Origin: JAVMKJ01 sp031732855
GTDB lineage: Bacteria > Pseudomonadota > Gammaproteobacteria > Competibacterales > Competibacteraceae
DNA: 42,606 bases
Reading direction: 5' to 3'
Assembly: GCA_031732855.1 (NCBI GenBank)
Contig: JAVMKJ010000004.1
Location: 1-42,606 of the forward strand
Part shown: positions 34,732 to 42,606 of the stretch, piece after piece
Layout: each line of letters begins with the position of its first letter
Position numbering within the stretch: the stretch's first letter is position 1
The notes under the pieces: generated by a model
What the model saw: the letters and a program-made list of their open reading frames with translations, nothing else
Told to the model about the DNA's origin: nothing
Databases searched by the model: none
Translations under genes and position numbers: made by a program

Positions 34732-35135
34732 CCGCCACCTTCCGGGCCGGTGTCTTCCGCCGCTTCACCGGGATGCCTGCCGGCATCGGCGGCGACTGCG
34801 GCGTCGATGAGCGCCGACAGCCGCGCGCCGCGTTCCACCACCTCGTCGTAGCGGAATTCCAGCTTCGGCACCGTGTGAATGCGCATGCGTCGGCCCAGTT
34901 CCCGTCTCAGCAACGGCGCGGCACGGTTGAGTTCGGCTACCCGTTCGGCCCGTTCGGCCGGATCGCCCAGCAGGGTCACGTAAATCCGGGCATAGGCCAA
35001 GTCGGGGCTGACTTGGACGCTGGTCATGGACACCAACGCCAGCCTCGGGTCGCGAAGTTCGTCGCGGATCAACTCCGCCAACTCCCGGCGAATCTGCTCG
35101 CCGACCCGGCGGCTGCGTGGGGATGCCTTCATCAT
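34728..35135 (-). CDS. rbfA: 30S ribosome-binding factor RbfA
   Basis: RbfA assists late maturation of the 30S subunit and processing of 16S rRNA. This 135-residue protein (E. coli 133) has the KH-like fold features SRRVGEQIRRELAELIRDELRDPRL and VTLLGDPAERAE. RRMRIHTVPKLEFRYDE is also conserved. Two adjacent ATGs (35135 and 35132) are possible starts; homologues begin here. It follows infB by 26 bp and overlaps truB. Confidence 0.95.
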   Translation of the reverse strand: MMKASPRSRRVGEQIRRELAELIRDELRDPRLALVSMTSVQVSPDLAYARIYVTLLGDPAERAERVAELNRAAPLLRRELGRRMRIHTVPKLEFRYDEVVERGARLSALIDAAVAADAGRHPGEAAEDTGPEGGG

Positions 35136-35161
35136 CGTTCGGTCTCGCTCCAAGCCGACGC

Positions 35162-38047
35162 CTAGAGGGTACGTTGCACCTGCACCCGCTCGAACACCTC
35201 GATGTGGTCGCCTTCGCGGATGTCGTTGTAGTTCTTCACGCCCATGCCACACTCCATGCCGGCGCGCACTTCGCCGACGTCATCCTTGAAGCGCCGCAGC
35301 GAATCCAAGGCGCCCTCGAAGATCACCACATTGTTGCGCAGGACCCGGATCGGATTGTTGCGGCGCACCACGCCATCCACCGCCATACAGCCGGCCACCA
35401 CTCCGAACTTGGGCGAGCGGAATACTTGGCGCACCTCGGCCAGCCCGATGATTTCCTCCTTGAATTCCGGTTTGAGCATACCCACCATCGCTCGTTTGAT
35501 GTCGTCGATCAGTTCGTAAATGACGCTGTAGTAGTGCAGCTTCAGCCCTTCCTCCTCCGCCAGTTTCTTGGCCACGCTGTCCGCGCGCACGTTGAAACCG
35601 ATGATGATGGCTTTCGCGTTTCTGGCCAGATTCACATCCGATTCGTTGATGCCGCCGACGCCGCTGGCGATGATCTTGACCTGCACTTCGTCGGTGGACA
35701 GCCGGGTCAGCGCATCCACGATGGCCTCGGCGGACCCCTGCACGTCGGCCTTGAGCACCACGTTGAGGACGTTGATCTGCCCGGTCTCGAACTGTTTGGA
35801 GATGTCGTCCAGGCTGATCGGCTTCTTGGCCTGTTCCTCGCGGAGTTTACCCTGCCGGAACAGCGCGATTTCGCGGGCCTTGCGCTCGTCGGCGACCGCG
35901 ATCACCTCGTCGCCAGCCTTGGGCGTGCCCGACAGACCGAGAACCTCGACCGGGATCGAAGGCCCGGCCTCGTTCACGCTCTGACCGCTCTCGTTGAGCA
36001 TGGCGCGCACCCGGCCATATTCGAGGCCGCTCAGGATTACATCCCCCTTGCGCAGGGTACCGTTCTGCACCAGCACGGTCGCCACCGGGCCGCGGCCCTT
36101 GTCCAGCCTCGATTCGATCACCACGCCCTTGGCCGATCCGTCCAGCGGCGCCTTCAGTTCCAGAACCTCGGCCTGCACCAGGATCTGATCCAGCAAATTG
36201 TCGACCCCCATGCCGGATTTGGCCGACACGTAGGAGAACAGGACATCACCACCCCACTCCTCGGAAATGACCCCTTGCACGGACAGCTCGCTCTTGACCC
36301 GCTCCGGATCGGCGCCGGACTTGTCCATCTTGTTGACCGCCACCACGATCGGCACGCCGGCCGCACGGGCGTGCTGGATCGCCTCCAGCGTTTGCGGCAT
36401 CACGCCGTCATCGGCCGCCACCACCAGCACCACCACGTCGGTAGCCTTGGCGCCGCGCGCGCGCATGGCGGTGAAAGCCGCATGGCCGGGAGTATCGAGG
36501 AAAGTGATCACCCCCTTGGGCGTGCGGACGTGATAGGCGCCGATGTGCTGGGTGATGCCGCCGGCCTCGCCGGCCGCCACCCGGGTGCGCCGGATGTAGT
36601 CGAGCAGCGAGGTCTTACCGTGGTCCACATGGCCCATGATGGTCACCACCGGCGGACGCGGCATCGCCTCGCCGCCCCTACCGGCCTCGGCGGTCAACTC
36701 CTCCTCCAAGGCGTTTTCCTTGAGCAGCTTGTAGGTATGACCCATCTCCTCGACGGCCATCGCCGCGGTATCCTGATCGATCGTCTGATTGATGGTCACC
36801 ATCAGTCCCATTTTCAGGAAGATCTTGATGACCTCGGTCGCCTTTACCGATATTCTCTGGGCCAGATCGGCAATGCTGATGGTTTCGGGAATGACCACTT
36901 CACGCACCATCGGCCCGGTGGGCTTGGCGAAGCCATGCCGCAGCATCGGTGACGGCGTACCGACCTTGGCTCCCTTGGCTTTCTTGTGCCGCGGAAACCG
37001 CTCTTCGTCGAATTCCTCTTTCCGGCGCTGGCCGACCATCTCGGCTCCACCTTCACCGCGTGCCTTACCCGTGGCCCGGCCAGGTCCCTCGAAACGCTTC
37101 TTGGCCTTGGTCTCCACCGCCGGCCTGGCAGGCTTCGCGGCCTTGGTCTCCGTTCCAGCTTGGCCAACCCCGGGACGCCGCTGAGCCTGGGTCGCCATCG
37201 ATCCCACAACGGCCGGCCTGCGAGCCGGGGCTTCGGCGGACCGCGAAACAATCGGCCTTTCCGGTGGCTTTGGACGACTCTCGAGTTCGGGCCGGCGGCG
37301 CGATTCCTCCTCGGCCCGGCGGCGCGATTCCTCCTCGGCCCGGCGGCGCGATTCCTCCTCGGCCCGGCGGCGCGATTCCTCCTCGGCCCGGCGGCGCGAT
37401 TCCTCCTCGGCCCGGCGGCGCGATTCCTCCTNNNNNNNNNNNNNNNNNNNNNNNNNNNNNNNNNNNNNNNNNNNNNNNNNNNNNNNNNNNNNNNNNNNNN
37501 NNNNNNNNNNNNNNNNNNNNNNNNNNNNNNNCTCGGCCCGGCGGCGCGATTCCTCCTCGGCCCGGCGGCGCGATTCCTCCTCGGCCACCTGCAGTTTCAT
37601 TGCCTCCTCTTGCTGCCTGCGGAGATCCTCCTCAATTTCTTTCCGGTGAGGTTGTTCCTCCACAGCCATCCGCCCCGGTACCTCGACCGGACTCTCGGCC
37701 TCGCGGCGGCGGGGAACCTCTTCCTCCACCAGACTGCGCTTGACATAAGTACGTTTCTTGCGTACCTCGATGCTGACGGTCTTGACCTGCCCGGCCGTAC
37801 CGCCGCCCATCTTGATTTCGCTATGCGTCTTGCGCTTGAGCGTGATTTTCTTGGGCTCGACCACTCCCTGGACCAGCCGGTTGCCATGACTCTTGCGCAG
37901 GTGCGTCAACAGATCCACTTTCTGCTTTTCCGTGATCGTGGAATCGGCCCCGGCGACCGTGATGCCGGCCTCGGTGAACTGTTCCAACAGGCGATCCACC
38001 GGTATGCCGACGACCGTCGCAAACTGTTTGACCGTTACATCCGTCAT
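35162..38047 (-). CDS. infB: translation initiation factor IF-2 (interrupted by an assembly gap)
   Basis: IF-2 is the GTPase that delivers initiator tRNA to the ribosome. The N-terminus begins MTDVTVKQFATVVGIPVDRLL. A highly charged linker follows, with repeated EESRRRAE. The GTPase core has GHVDHGKT, DTPGHAAF and NKMDK, and then come the domains that bind fMet-tRNA. As assembled it has 961 codons, 34 of which are undetermined because of the 100-N gap (37432-37531). The reading frame is kept across the gap. E. coli IF-2 is 890 residues, the extra being the repeat linker. It follows nusA by 25 bp. Confidence 0.96.
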   Translation of the reverse strand: MTDVTVKQFATVVGIPVDRLLEQFTEAGITVAGADSTITEKQKVDLLTHLRKSHGNRLVQGVVEPKKITLKRKTHSEIKMGGGTAGQVKTVSIEVRKKRTYVKRSLVEEEVPRRREAESPVEVPGRMAVEEQPHRKEIEEDLRRQQEEAMKLQVAEEESRRRAEEESRRRAEXXXXXXXXXXXXXXXXXXXXXXXXXXXXXXXXXXEESRRRAEEESRRRAEEESRRRAEEESRRRAEEESRRRAEEESRRRPELESRPKPPERPIVSRSAEAPARRPAVVGSMATQAQRRPGVGQAGTETKAAKPARPAVETKAKKRFEGPGRATGKARGEGGAEMVGQRRKEEFDEERFPRHKKAKGAKVGTPSPMLRHGFAKPTGPMVREVVIPETISIADLAQRISVKATEVIKIFLKMGLMVTINQTIDQDTAAMAVEEMGHTYKLLKENALEEELTAEAGRGGEAMPRPPVVTIMGHVDHGKTSLLDYIRRTRVAAGEAGGITQHIGAYHVRTPKGVITFLDTPGHAAFTAMRARGAKATDVVVLVVAADDGVMPQTLEAIQHARAAGVPIVVAVNKMDKSGADPERVKSELSVQGVISEEWGGDVLFSYVSAKSGMGVDNLLDQILVQAEVLELKAPLDGSAKGVVIESRLDKGRGPVATVLVQNGTLRKGDVILSGLEYGRVRAMLNESGQSVNEAGPSIPVEVLGLSGTPKAGDEVIAVADERKAREIALFRQGKLREEQAKKPISLDDISKQFETGQINVLNVVLKADVQGSAEAIVDALTRLSTDEVQVKIIASGVGGINESDVNLARNAKAIIIGFNVRADSVAKKLAEEEGLKLHYYSVIYELIDDIKRAMVGMLKPEFKEEIIGLAEVRQVFRSPKFGVVAGCMAVDGVVRRNNPIRVLRNNVVIFEGALDSLRRFKDDVGEVRAGMECGMGVKNYNDIREGDHIEVFERVQVQRTL
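37286..37579 (-). repeat. 24-bp minisatellite in infB encoding EESRRRAE
   Basis: The 24-bp unit CTCGGCCCGGCGGCGCGATT+CCTC (plus-strand view) starts at 37310, 37334, 37358, 37382 and 37406, then again after the gap at 37532 and 37556. A unit with two changes precedes at 37286. All full units are identical at the DNA level, so the array is recent or homogenised. It encodes a charged helix in the IF-2 linker. Confidence 0.92.
37432..37531. other. assembly gap of 100 N inside infB
   Basis: One hundred undetermined bases inside the 24-bp minisatellite. Repeat phase requires a true gap of 22 + 24n bases, and 100 does not fit, so the length is a placeholder. The true IF-2 length is therefore unknown. 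Confidence 0.98.
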
Positions 38048-38072
38048 TTACCACCCCCAAGACGAGCCCATC

Positions 38073-39599
38073 CTACCGCCCGTTCTTCGAAAACCAAGGC
38101 GCTCGCGCCGTCATGATCAGTCTCGCGGCCCGCTCCTCATCAAGGCCGGCGATTTCGTTGAGATCGTCCACCGACAGTTCGGCCAGGTCTTCCATCGTCG
38201 CGATCCCACGGCTGGCAAGAGTAAAGGCCAGTTCCTCGTCCATGCCCTCCATGCGCAGCAGATCCTCGGCCGGCCGGGTGTCACCGAGTCGCTCCTCCGC
38301 GGCGATCGCGCGAGTCAGCAACACGTCGCGCGCCCGTCCGCGCAACTCCTCGACGATCTCTTCATCGAATTCCGGAATCTCCAGCATCTCGTGAACAGGC
38401 ACGTACGCGACCTCCTCCAGACCGGCGAATCCTTCGCGTACCAGAATCGCCGCGATCCCGTCATCCACGGCCAACTGTTCCACGAACATGCGCTGCAGGG
38501 CGTCGTCCTCCTGGCCGCGCTTGGCCTGGGACTGGGCCCGGGTCATCACGTTCAGGGTCCAGCCGGTCAACCGACTCGCCAGCTGCACGTTCTGCCCACC
38601 CTTACCGATGGCCTGGGCCAACTGCTTTTCGTCGGCGACGATGATATCCATGCCGTGCGTGTCCTCGTCGACGATGATCGACTCGACCTCCGCCGGCGAC
38701 ATCGCATTCATGACGAAGCGGATCGGATCGTCGTCCCACTGCACGATGTCCACCCGTTCGCCAGCCAGTTCGTTGGTCACGCTCTGCACCCGCGCGCCGC
38801 GCATTCCCACGCATGCCCCCACCGGATCGATGCGCGCGTCCTTGCTCTTGACGGCGATCTTGGCCCTCGAACCGGGATCGCGGGCGGCACCCTTGATCTC
38901 GATGATCCCCTGGTTGATCTCGGGTACTTCCAGGGTGAACAGGGCGATCAGAAATTCCGGTGCCACCCGGCTGACGAACAACTGGGGACCACGACTTTCG
39001 GTGCGGACGTCCTTGAGATAGCCCCGCACCCGCTCGCCGATCCGGAACGACTCACGGGGAAGCAAATCCTCGCGGGCGATCTTGGCCTCGACGTTGCCGC
39101 CGACGTCGATGATCGCGTCGCCGCGTTCCTGACGCTTGACCACCCCGCCGATCAGCTCGCCCTTGCGGTGCAGGTAGGCATCGACGATCTGCGCGCGTTC
39201 GGCGTCCCGCACTTTCTGGACGATCACCTGCTTGGCGGTCTGGGCGGCGATGCGACCGCCGAAATCGGCGTTTTCCAGGGGGGTTTCGACATGATCGCCA
39301 ACCTGGACACCCGGCTGAAGCCGGGACGCTTCGGCTAGAGCGATCTGCCGATCCGGATTTTCGATCTGGGCGGTATCGGCCACGACCAGCCAGCGCCGGA
39401 AGGTGTCATAACTTCCGGTGCGCCGGTTGATCGCCACCCGCACGTCGGGATCGCCTTCGTAACGCTTTTTGGCCGCCGATGCCAGCGCCACTTCCAAGGC
39501 GCCGAAAATGATCTCCTTGTTGACGCCTTTCTCGTTGGAGACGGCATCCACCACCAGCAGAATCTCTTTGTTGCCTTCTTTGCTGTCTTTAACGCGCAT
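38073..39599 (-). CDS. nusA: transcription termination/antitermination factor NusA
   Basis: NusA binds RNA polymerase and controls pausing, termination and antitermination. The 508-residue protein has the N-terminal polymerase-binding domain (KEILLVVDAVSNEKG), an S1 domain (IGGVVKRQERGDAIIDVGG), two KH domains (VGACVGMRGARVQ and AQAIGKGGQNVQLAS), and two C-terminal acidic repeats. E. coli NusA has 495. ATG 39599 is chosen because GGGAGG lies 9 bases upstream; 13 further codons upstream lack such a site. It is 45 bp after rimP. Confidence 0.97.
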   Translation of the reverse strand: MRVKDSKEGNKEILLVVDAVSNEKGVNKEIIFGALEVALASAAKKRYEGDPDVRVAINRRTGSYDTFRRWLVVADTAQIENPDRQIALAEASRLQPGVQVGDHVETPLENADFGGRIAAQTAKQVIVQKVRDAERAQIVDAYLHRKGELIGGVVKRQERGDAIIDVGGNVEAKIAREDLLPRESFRIGERVRGYLKDVRTESRGPQLFVSRVAPEFLIALFTLEVPEINQGIIEIKGAARDPGSRAKIAVKSKDARIDPVGACVGMRGARVQSVTNELAGERVDIVQWDDDPIRFVMNAMSPAEVESIIVDEDTHGMDIIVADEKQLAQAIGKGGQNVQLASRLTGWTLNVMTRAQSQAKRGQEDDALQRMFVEQLAVDDGIAAILVREGFAGLEEVAYVPVHEMLEIPEFDEEIVEELRGRARDVLLTRAIAAEERLGDTRPAEDLLRMEGMDEELAFTLASRGIATMEDLAELSVDDLNEIAGLDEERAARLIMTARAPWFSKNGR

Positions 39600-39644
39600 G
39601 TCGTTCTGCCTCCCAGCCGGGTCCGCACGCTCTGTCATCCCATC

Positions 39645-40103
39645 CTAGAGTTCGGGTACCAGTCGAGCTTTCTCGATCCGCTCGAGCGACACCCGCCATT
39701 CCCGTCCCTCACCGTCAACGATCACCACGTCGCCGCCGCGCATTCCGAGCAGACGCCCGATCAGTTTCCGCCGCCCGTCCAGCATCTCGCGCAACTGAAT
39801 CCGCACTTCCGAACCGGCGAAGCGCTCGAAGTGCGAGGCATCGAACAGCAGACGGTCCAGCCCGGGCGAGGAAATCTCCAGGGTATACCGACCGACGATG
39901 GGATCCTCGACGTCCAGCACGCCGCTCAACTGATGGCTGACCCGCTGGCAATCGTCCAGGGTGATCCCGTTTTCACTATCGATATAGACCCGCAACAACG
40001 AATTGGCATGGCGGGGATGAAACTCCACCCCGACCAGTTCGTAGCCCATGGTTTCCACCACGGCCGCCAATATCCGTCTGATCGTCCGAAGGTCCTGGCG
40101 CAT
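39645..40103 (-). CDS. rimP: ribosome maturation factor RimP
   Basis: RimP is needed for efficient 30S subunit assembly. This 152-residue protein has the family features MGYELVGVEFHP, LRVYIDSENGITLDDCQRVS and YTLEISSPGLDRLL near 93-106. It starts at ATG 40103; the frame stays open upstream through the tRNA-fMet gene, which is not coding. It is first in the rimP-nusA-infB-rbfA-truB group and has a hairpin with T-run 17 bases before its start (40120-40141). Confidence 0.95.
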   Translation of the reverse strand: MRQDLRTIRRILAAVVETMGYELVGVEFHPRHANSLLRVYIDSENGITLDDCQRVSHQLSGVLDVEDPIVGRYTLEISSPGLDRLLFDASHFERFAGSEVRIQLREMLDGRRKLIGRLLGMRGGDVVIVDGEGREWRVSLERIEKARLVPEL

Positions 40104-40119
40104 CTCGATCACCGGAAAC

Positions 40120-40141
40120 AAAAAATGGGCCCGCGGCCCAC
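40120..40141 (-). terminator. attenuator-like terminator immediately before rimP
   Basis: On the minus strand a perfect 6-bp GC stem TGGGCC / GGCCCA with a 3-base loop is followed by TTTTTT. It ends 17 bases before the rimP start codon. In E. coli the metY-rimP leader also carries terminators modulated by NusA, so autoregulation through this site is plausible here. Confidence 0.75.
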
Positions 40142-40324
40142 TCGTTCGCCAATCTGGTTGACCCCGCGCGGCACAAACAGCATGTTGACACAAGGGTCGG
40201 ATGCCGCCCGTGGCGATTTGTCCCTCCGCCGACGGACATCGCCTACCCCGACTGCTCGCCATCTTGCCCGCGACGGGGCGGCCGGGCGCGGGATCAGCCC
40301 GGATGGCGCTGGAAGCAGCCGCAT

Positions 40325-40346
40325 AAAAAAAGCCCTTAACGGGCTT
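40325..40346 (-). terminator. intrinsic terminator after tRNA-fMet
   Basis: On the minus strand, stem AAGCCC / GGGCTT with a 5-base loop followed by a T-run, 12 bp downstream of the tRNA. Some readthrough is expected to feed the rimP operon. Confidence 0.85.
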
Positions 40347-40357
40347 CCTTGGAATTT

Positions 40358-40434
<77 letters not shown>

Positions 40435-40446
40435 TCAGAGATAGAT

Positions 40447-40476
40447 AATATAGCATCGATCACGGCTGTTTCGCAA
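40447..40476 (-). promoter_or_regulatory. promoter for tRNA-fMet and the rimP operon
   Basis: On the minus strand, TTGCGA (40476-40471), an 18-bp spacer and TATATT (40452-40447). The -10 lies 12 bp before the mature tRNA 5' end, a normal start distance. Confidence 0.65.
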
Positions 40477-40496
40477 GAGTCGAAACCTGCCCGCCG

Positions 40497-40928
40497 TCAT
40501 TCACGATCACCCCCATGCTCGATAAGGCCAAAAGCTCGTGATTCGACCGCCGAAACCGTTTCGGGTTCGATGGCACGCACCATGCGCCGCTCGCGGGCCC
40601 GGACGCGAACGTACAGGATCGCCCCCAGAAACAGCAGTATGCTGAACCCGATTTCCAGCCAGGCCAGCCAGGATCGCGCCATGGGTCCCGCAGCGTAGAA
40701 CACCCCGACCGTGAAATAGAACAGCGCCAGAAAACTGGTCCAGGCGTGGGTATAGGAACGACCCCGCAACAGGCCGCGCAGGGGTATCAGCAATGGCCCC
40801 GCCAGCAGGATCAGCGCCAGCGAGACCGGCATCCGGCGGGGAGGCTCCAGCCAGGCGAACCAGAGCAGCAGCAAGCCGAACAACCCAAAATAGCCCGCGA
40901 GCGCGACCGCATGCCAGAACCGGCTCAT
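40497..40928 (-). CDS. DUF2069 family inner-membrane protein
   Basis: This 143-residue protein has four probable membrane segments: VALAGYFGLFGLLLLWFAWL near 8-27, SLALILLAGPLLIPLRGLL, FLALFYFTVGVFYAA and WLEIGFSILLFLGAILYVRV. It ends in a charged cytosolic tail. This fits the small DUF2069 family, often found next to wrbA; the function is unknown. The start is at ATG 40928, overlapping the wrbA stop by 4 bp. The longer open frame upstream is the shadow of wrbA. Confidence 0.9.
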   Translation of the reverse strand: MSRFWHAVALAGYFGLFGLLLLWFAWLEPPRRMPVSLALILLAGPLLIPLRGLLRGRSYTHAWTSFLALFYFTVGVFYAAGPMARSWLAWLEIGFSILLFLGAILYVRVRARERRMVRAIEPETVSAVESRAFGLIEHGGDRE

Positions 40929-41521
40929 ACGATTCCCAATCGCCGCGCCACTTGCGCCAGTCGCCGGCCCAGCGCCTGGCAAAGCAGCTTTTCCTCGGGG
41001 CTGAGCGCCGCCTTGGACTTCGATCCCGACCAGTGACTCGGTCCGTACGGCGTACCCCCGCTGCGGGTTTCGTTCAGCGCCGCCTCGGTGAAGGGCAGCC
41101 CCACCAGCAACATGCCATGGTGCAACAGCGGCAACATCATGGTCAGCAGAGTGGACTCGTGGCCACCGTGCAGGGTTGAAACCGAGGTGAAAACCGCCGC
41201 CGGTTTGCCGGATAGCGCTCCCGCCAGCCAGAGCCCCCCGGTGGAATCCAGAAAGTACTTGAGCGGCGCGGCCATGTTGCCAAAGCGAGTGGGGCTGCCC
41301 AAGGCCAGACCGGCGCATTCCCGCAGATCGTCCAAACTGACGTAAGGTGGACCGGCAACTGGAATTTCGTCCTCGGCCGCCTCGCAGACGGTCGAAACCG
41401 GCGGCACGGTCCGTAACCGCGCCATCATGTCTTCCACTTCCTCCACACCCCGAGCCACCTGTCGCGCCATCTCCGCGGTACTCCCGTTACGGCTGTAGTA
41501 TAGAATCAAAATCTCCGCCAT
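40925..41521 (-). CDS. wrbA: NAD(P)H:quinone oxidoreductase WrbA
   Basis: WrbA is an FMN flavoprotein that reduces quinones by two electrons. This 198-residue protein (E. coli 198) has the flavin phosphate loop YYSRNGSTAEMA near 8-19, GSPTRFGNMAAPLKYFLDSTGGLW near 78-101 and STLHGGHESTL near 115-125. Homologues begin at this ATG (41521). It is coupled to the DUF2069 gene. Confidence 0.95.
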   Translation of the reverse strand: MAEILILYYSRNGSTAEMARQVARGVEEVEDMMARLRTVPPVSTVCEAAEDEIPVAGPPYVSLDDLRECAGLALGSPTRFGNMAAPLKYFLDSTGGLWLAGALSGKPAAVFTSVSTLHGGHESTLLTMMLPLLHHGMLLVGLPFTEAALNETRSGGTPYGPSHWSGSKSKAALSPEEKLLCQALGRRLAQVARRLGIV

Positions 41522-41614
41522 CGGCTCGCGCCCTCTCCGCAATCACCCGCCCTTCGATCACCGGATCGATCCGATCATCACCGACCAACGGCCTTGACAT
41601 TCCCCAAGCCAGCT

Positions 41615-41643
41615 TGACGACCCGGGTAACCGGTGCTAGCTTG
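41615..41643 (+). promoter_or_regulatory. candidate promoter for the DUF4398 and thioredoxin genes
   Basis: TTGACG (41615-41620), a 17-bp spacer and TAGCTT (41638-41643), about 50 bp before the lipoprotein gene. Good -35, weak -10. Confidence 0.4.
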
Positions 41644-41691
41644 CATGGTGAATTCATCGGTTAGTTCGCAACTCATCGTTTTGCTTGTCCC

Positions 41692-42024
41692 ATGCAGCGG
41701 CCCCGCCGCTTTCCCGGAACCTTGACCACCAAACTTACGCTACTCGCCGTGGCGTCTCTGGCACTGGCGGCTTGCGCGACGGCCCCCGTGCAAGAAATGA
41801 GCGACGCCCGGCAGGCCATCCGTTCGGCCGAGGCGGCCGGCGCAGCCGAGCGCTCGCCCGATATCCTGCGGGCGGCCTTGGGTCTGTTGCAACAAGCACA
41901 GACACGTCTCGATGCCGGCGCCTACGACGATGCCCGACGGTATGCCCTCGATGCGCGCGACGAAGCCATCAAGGCCCGAGAGAAAGCCTCTCAACCCCCC
42001 GTATCCCGATCCGTGCTTCCCTGA
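41692..42024 (+). CDS. DUF4398 lipoprotein
   Basis: This 110-residue protein has a lipoprotein signal peptide with lipobox LALAAC and lipidated cysteine 28. A short helical DUF4398 domain follows (EMSDARQAIRSAEAAGA and LLQQAQTRLDAGAYDDARRYALDARDEA). It should sit in the outer or inner membrane facing the periplasm. The family often accompanies OmpA-like proteins; its role is not defined. It is 41 bp upstream of the thioredoxin-like gene. Confidence 0.85.
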   Translation: MQRPRRFPGTLTTKLTLLAVASLALAACATAPVQEMSDARQAIRSAEAAGAAERSPDILRAALGLLQQAQTRLDAGAYDDARRYALDARDEAIKAREKASQPPVSRSVLP

Positions 42025-42065
42025 GTCCAACGCCACCCGCGGACCCGAGCGATCGAGACGCCGAG

Positions 42066-42572
42066 ATGCCTGCCATCGCTTCCCCCCTCCCATTCCGTCT
42101 CGCTTTCCGCCTGGCGCTCCTGCTGGCGGCGGTCCACTCCGCCAGCGCCCAAGGGCTCAACTTCACGCTGCCCGATCTCGACAACCGGCCGGTGCGGTTA
42201 GCCGATTTTCGCGGCAAGTGGGTCGTCGTCAATTTCTGGGCGACCTGGTGCCCGCCCTGCCTGCTGGAAATGCCCGAACTGCAAGCGTTCCACGAGGCGC
42301 ACGGCAACCGCGCCGCGGTCATCGGGGTCAACATGGAGGATCTTGCCCCCACTGAAATCCGTCCTTTCTCGGCACGGCTGGCCGTCACCTTCCCCATCGT
42401 GCTGAGCGGCGGGAAGCCGGTGTCCGGTTTCGACCTCAAGGGGTTGCCGACCACGTTTCTGGTTTCTCCCGCCGGCAAACTCGCCGATACCCACCTGGGT
42501 ACCGTGACCGCCCCCATGCTGGCCGAACGAATGGCCGAACTTGACAAAGCGGACGCCCCGCCACGCTACTAG
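42066..42572 (+). CDS. TlpA/ResA-like periplasmic thioredoxin
   Basis: This 168-residue protein has a signal peptide (FRLAFRLALLLAAVHSASA) and a thioredoxin fold with the redox motif WCPPC at 61-65 (within VVNFWATWCPPCLLEMPEL). The cis-proline is in GLPTTFLV. Such proteins reduce cysteines in the periplasm, for example in apocytochrome c maturation. A c-type cytochrome is encoded elsewhere in the window, but a direct link is not shown. The start is at 42066, before the signal peptide; the frame extends upstream without similarity. Confidence 0.9.
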   Translation: MPAIASPLPFRLAFRLALLLAAVHSASAQGLNFTLPDLDNRPVRLADFRGKWVVVNFWATWCPPCLLEMPELQAFHEAHGNRAAVIGVNMEDLAPTEIRPFSARLAVTFPIVLSGGKPVSGFDLKGLPTTFLVSPAGKLADTHLGTVTAPMLAERMAELDKADAPPRY

Positions 42573-42606
42573 CCATGCCCCCAAACACCGAACCGGCTTC
42601 CTAGCA

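Noticed and set aside
35117..36952. A 611-codon plus-strand His-rich frame
   Set aside because: It is antisense to infB. The His/Asp-rich composition is a by-product of GC bias.
37286..37579. CRISPR array
   Set aside because: The 24-bp units are directly adjacent without spacers and are coding in frame within infB.

Overview
The window is high-GC bacterial chromosome, most likely from a gammaproteobacterium. Two conserved gene orders support this. One is tRNA-fMet, rimP, nusA, infB, rbfA, truB, rpsO, pnp. The other is 4.5S RNA, dnaX, ybaB, recR. Other gene content fits the same group: arfB, ychJ, prlC, a DUF938 methyltransferase, DUF2069 and a gamma-carbonic anhydrase. A relative of the Competibacter-type glycogen accumulators is possible, but I cannot prove it from sequence alone. 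A run of 100 N at 37432-37531 marks an assembly gap inside infB.

Left part (1-3953): a restriction-modification locus read leftward. One gene fused a PD-(D/E)XK-type nuclease domain to an N6-adenine DNA methylase. It is split by a 1652-bp IS66-family element with 15/17-matching terminal repeats and a perfect 8-bp target duplication. Removing the element and one duplication copy restores a single 667-codon frame. The next gene looks like the start of a specificity subunit and stops after 80 codons near the window edge.

3989-15861: housekeeping and uncharacterised genes. Leftward are ychJ and arfB (overlapping), a small membrane protein and a tiny Lys-rich protein. Rightward are an overlapping pair (DUF3142 and a 700-residue exported repeat protein), then a ParA-like ATPase and a sirtuin. 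A MurG-like glycosyltransferase follows leftward, then glycogen phosphorylase (glgP) with a clear terminator, and a secreted M23 peptidase.

15989-26965: glutathione reductase, gamma-carbonic anhydrase, a DUF938 methyltransferase and oligopeptidase A run rightward. A periplasmic solute-binding protein and a membrane GGDEF-EAL protein run leftward as a coupled pair. A two-domain SagB-type nitroreductase is divergent from that pair. After it come a broken GmrSD/DUF262 fragment and a c-type cytochrome.

27231-31246: hinT, recR, ybaB, dnaX and the 4.5S RNA, all leftward. Between the 4.5S RNA and tRNA-Ser(GGA) lies an AT-richer segment of about 0.7 kb. It carries two overlapping small genes, its own promoter and dyad operators, and is flanked by two copies of the tRNA-Ser 3' end. 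This is the best candidate in the window for an undescribed small mobile or regulatory module.

31339-40476: the transcription/translation cluster, read leftward from a promoter before tRNA-fMet through rimP-nusA-infB-rbfA-truB to rpsO and pnp. It has a terminator after the tRNA and an attenuator-like hairpin just before rimP. infB carries an identical 24-bp minisatellite that probably caused the assembly gap. The window ends with DUF2069 and wrbA (leftward), then a DUF4398 lipoprotein and a TlpA-like thioredoxin (rightward).
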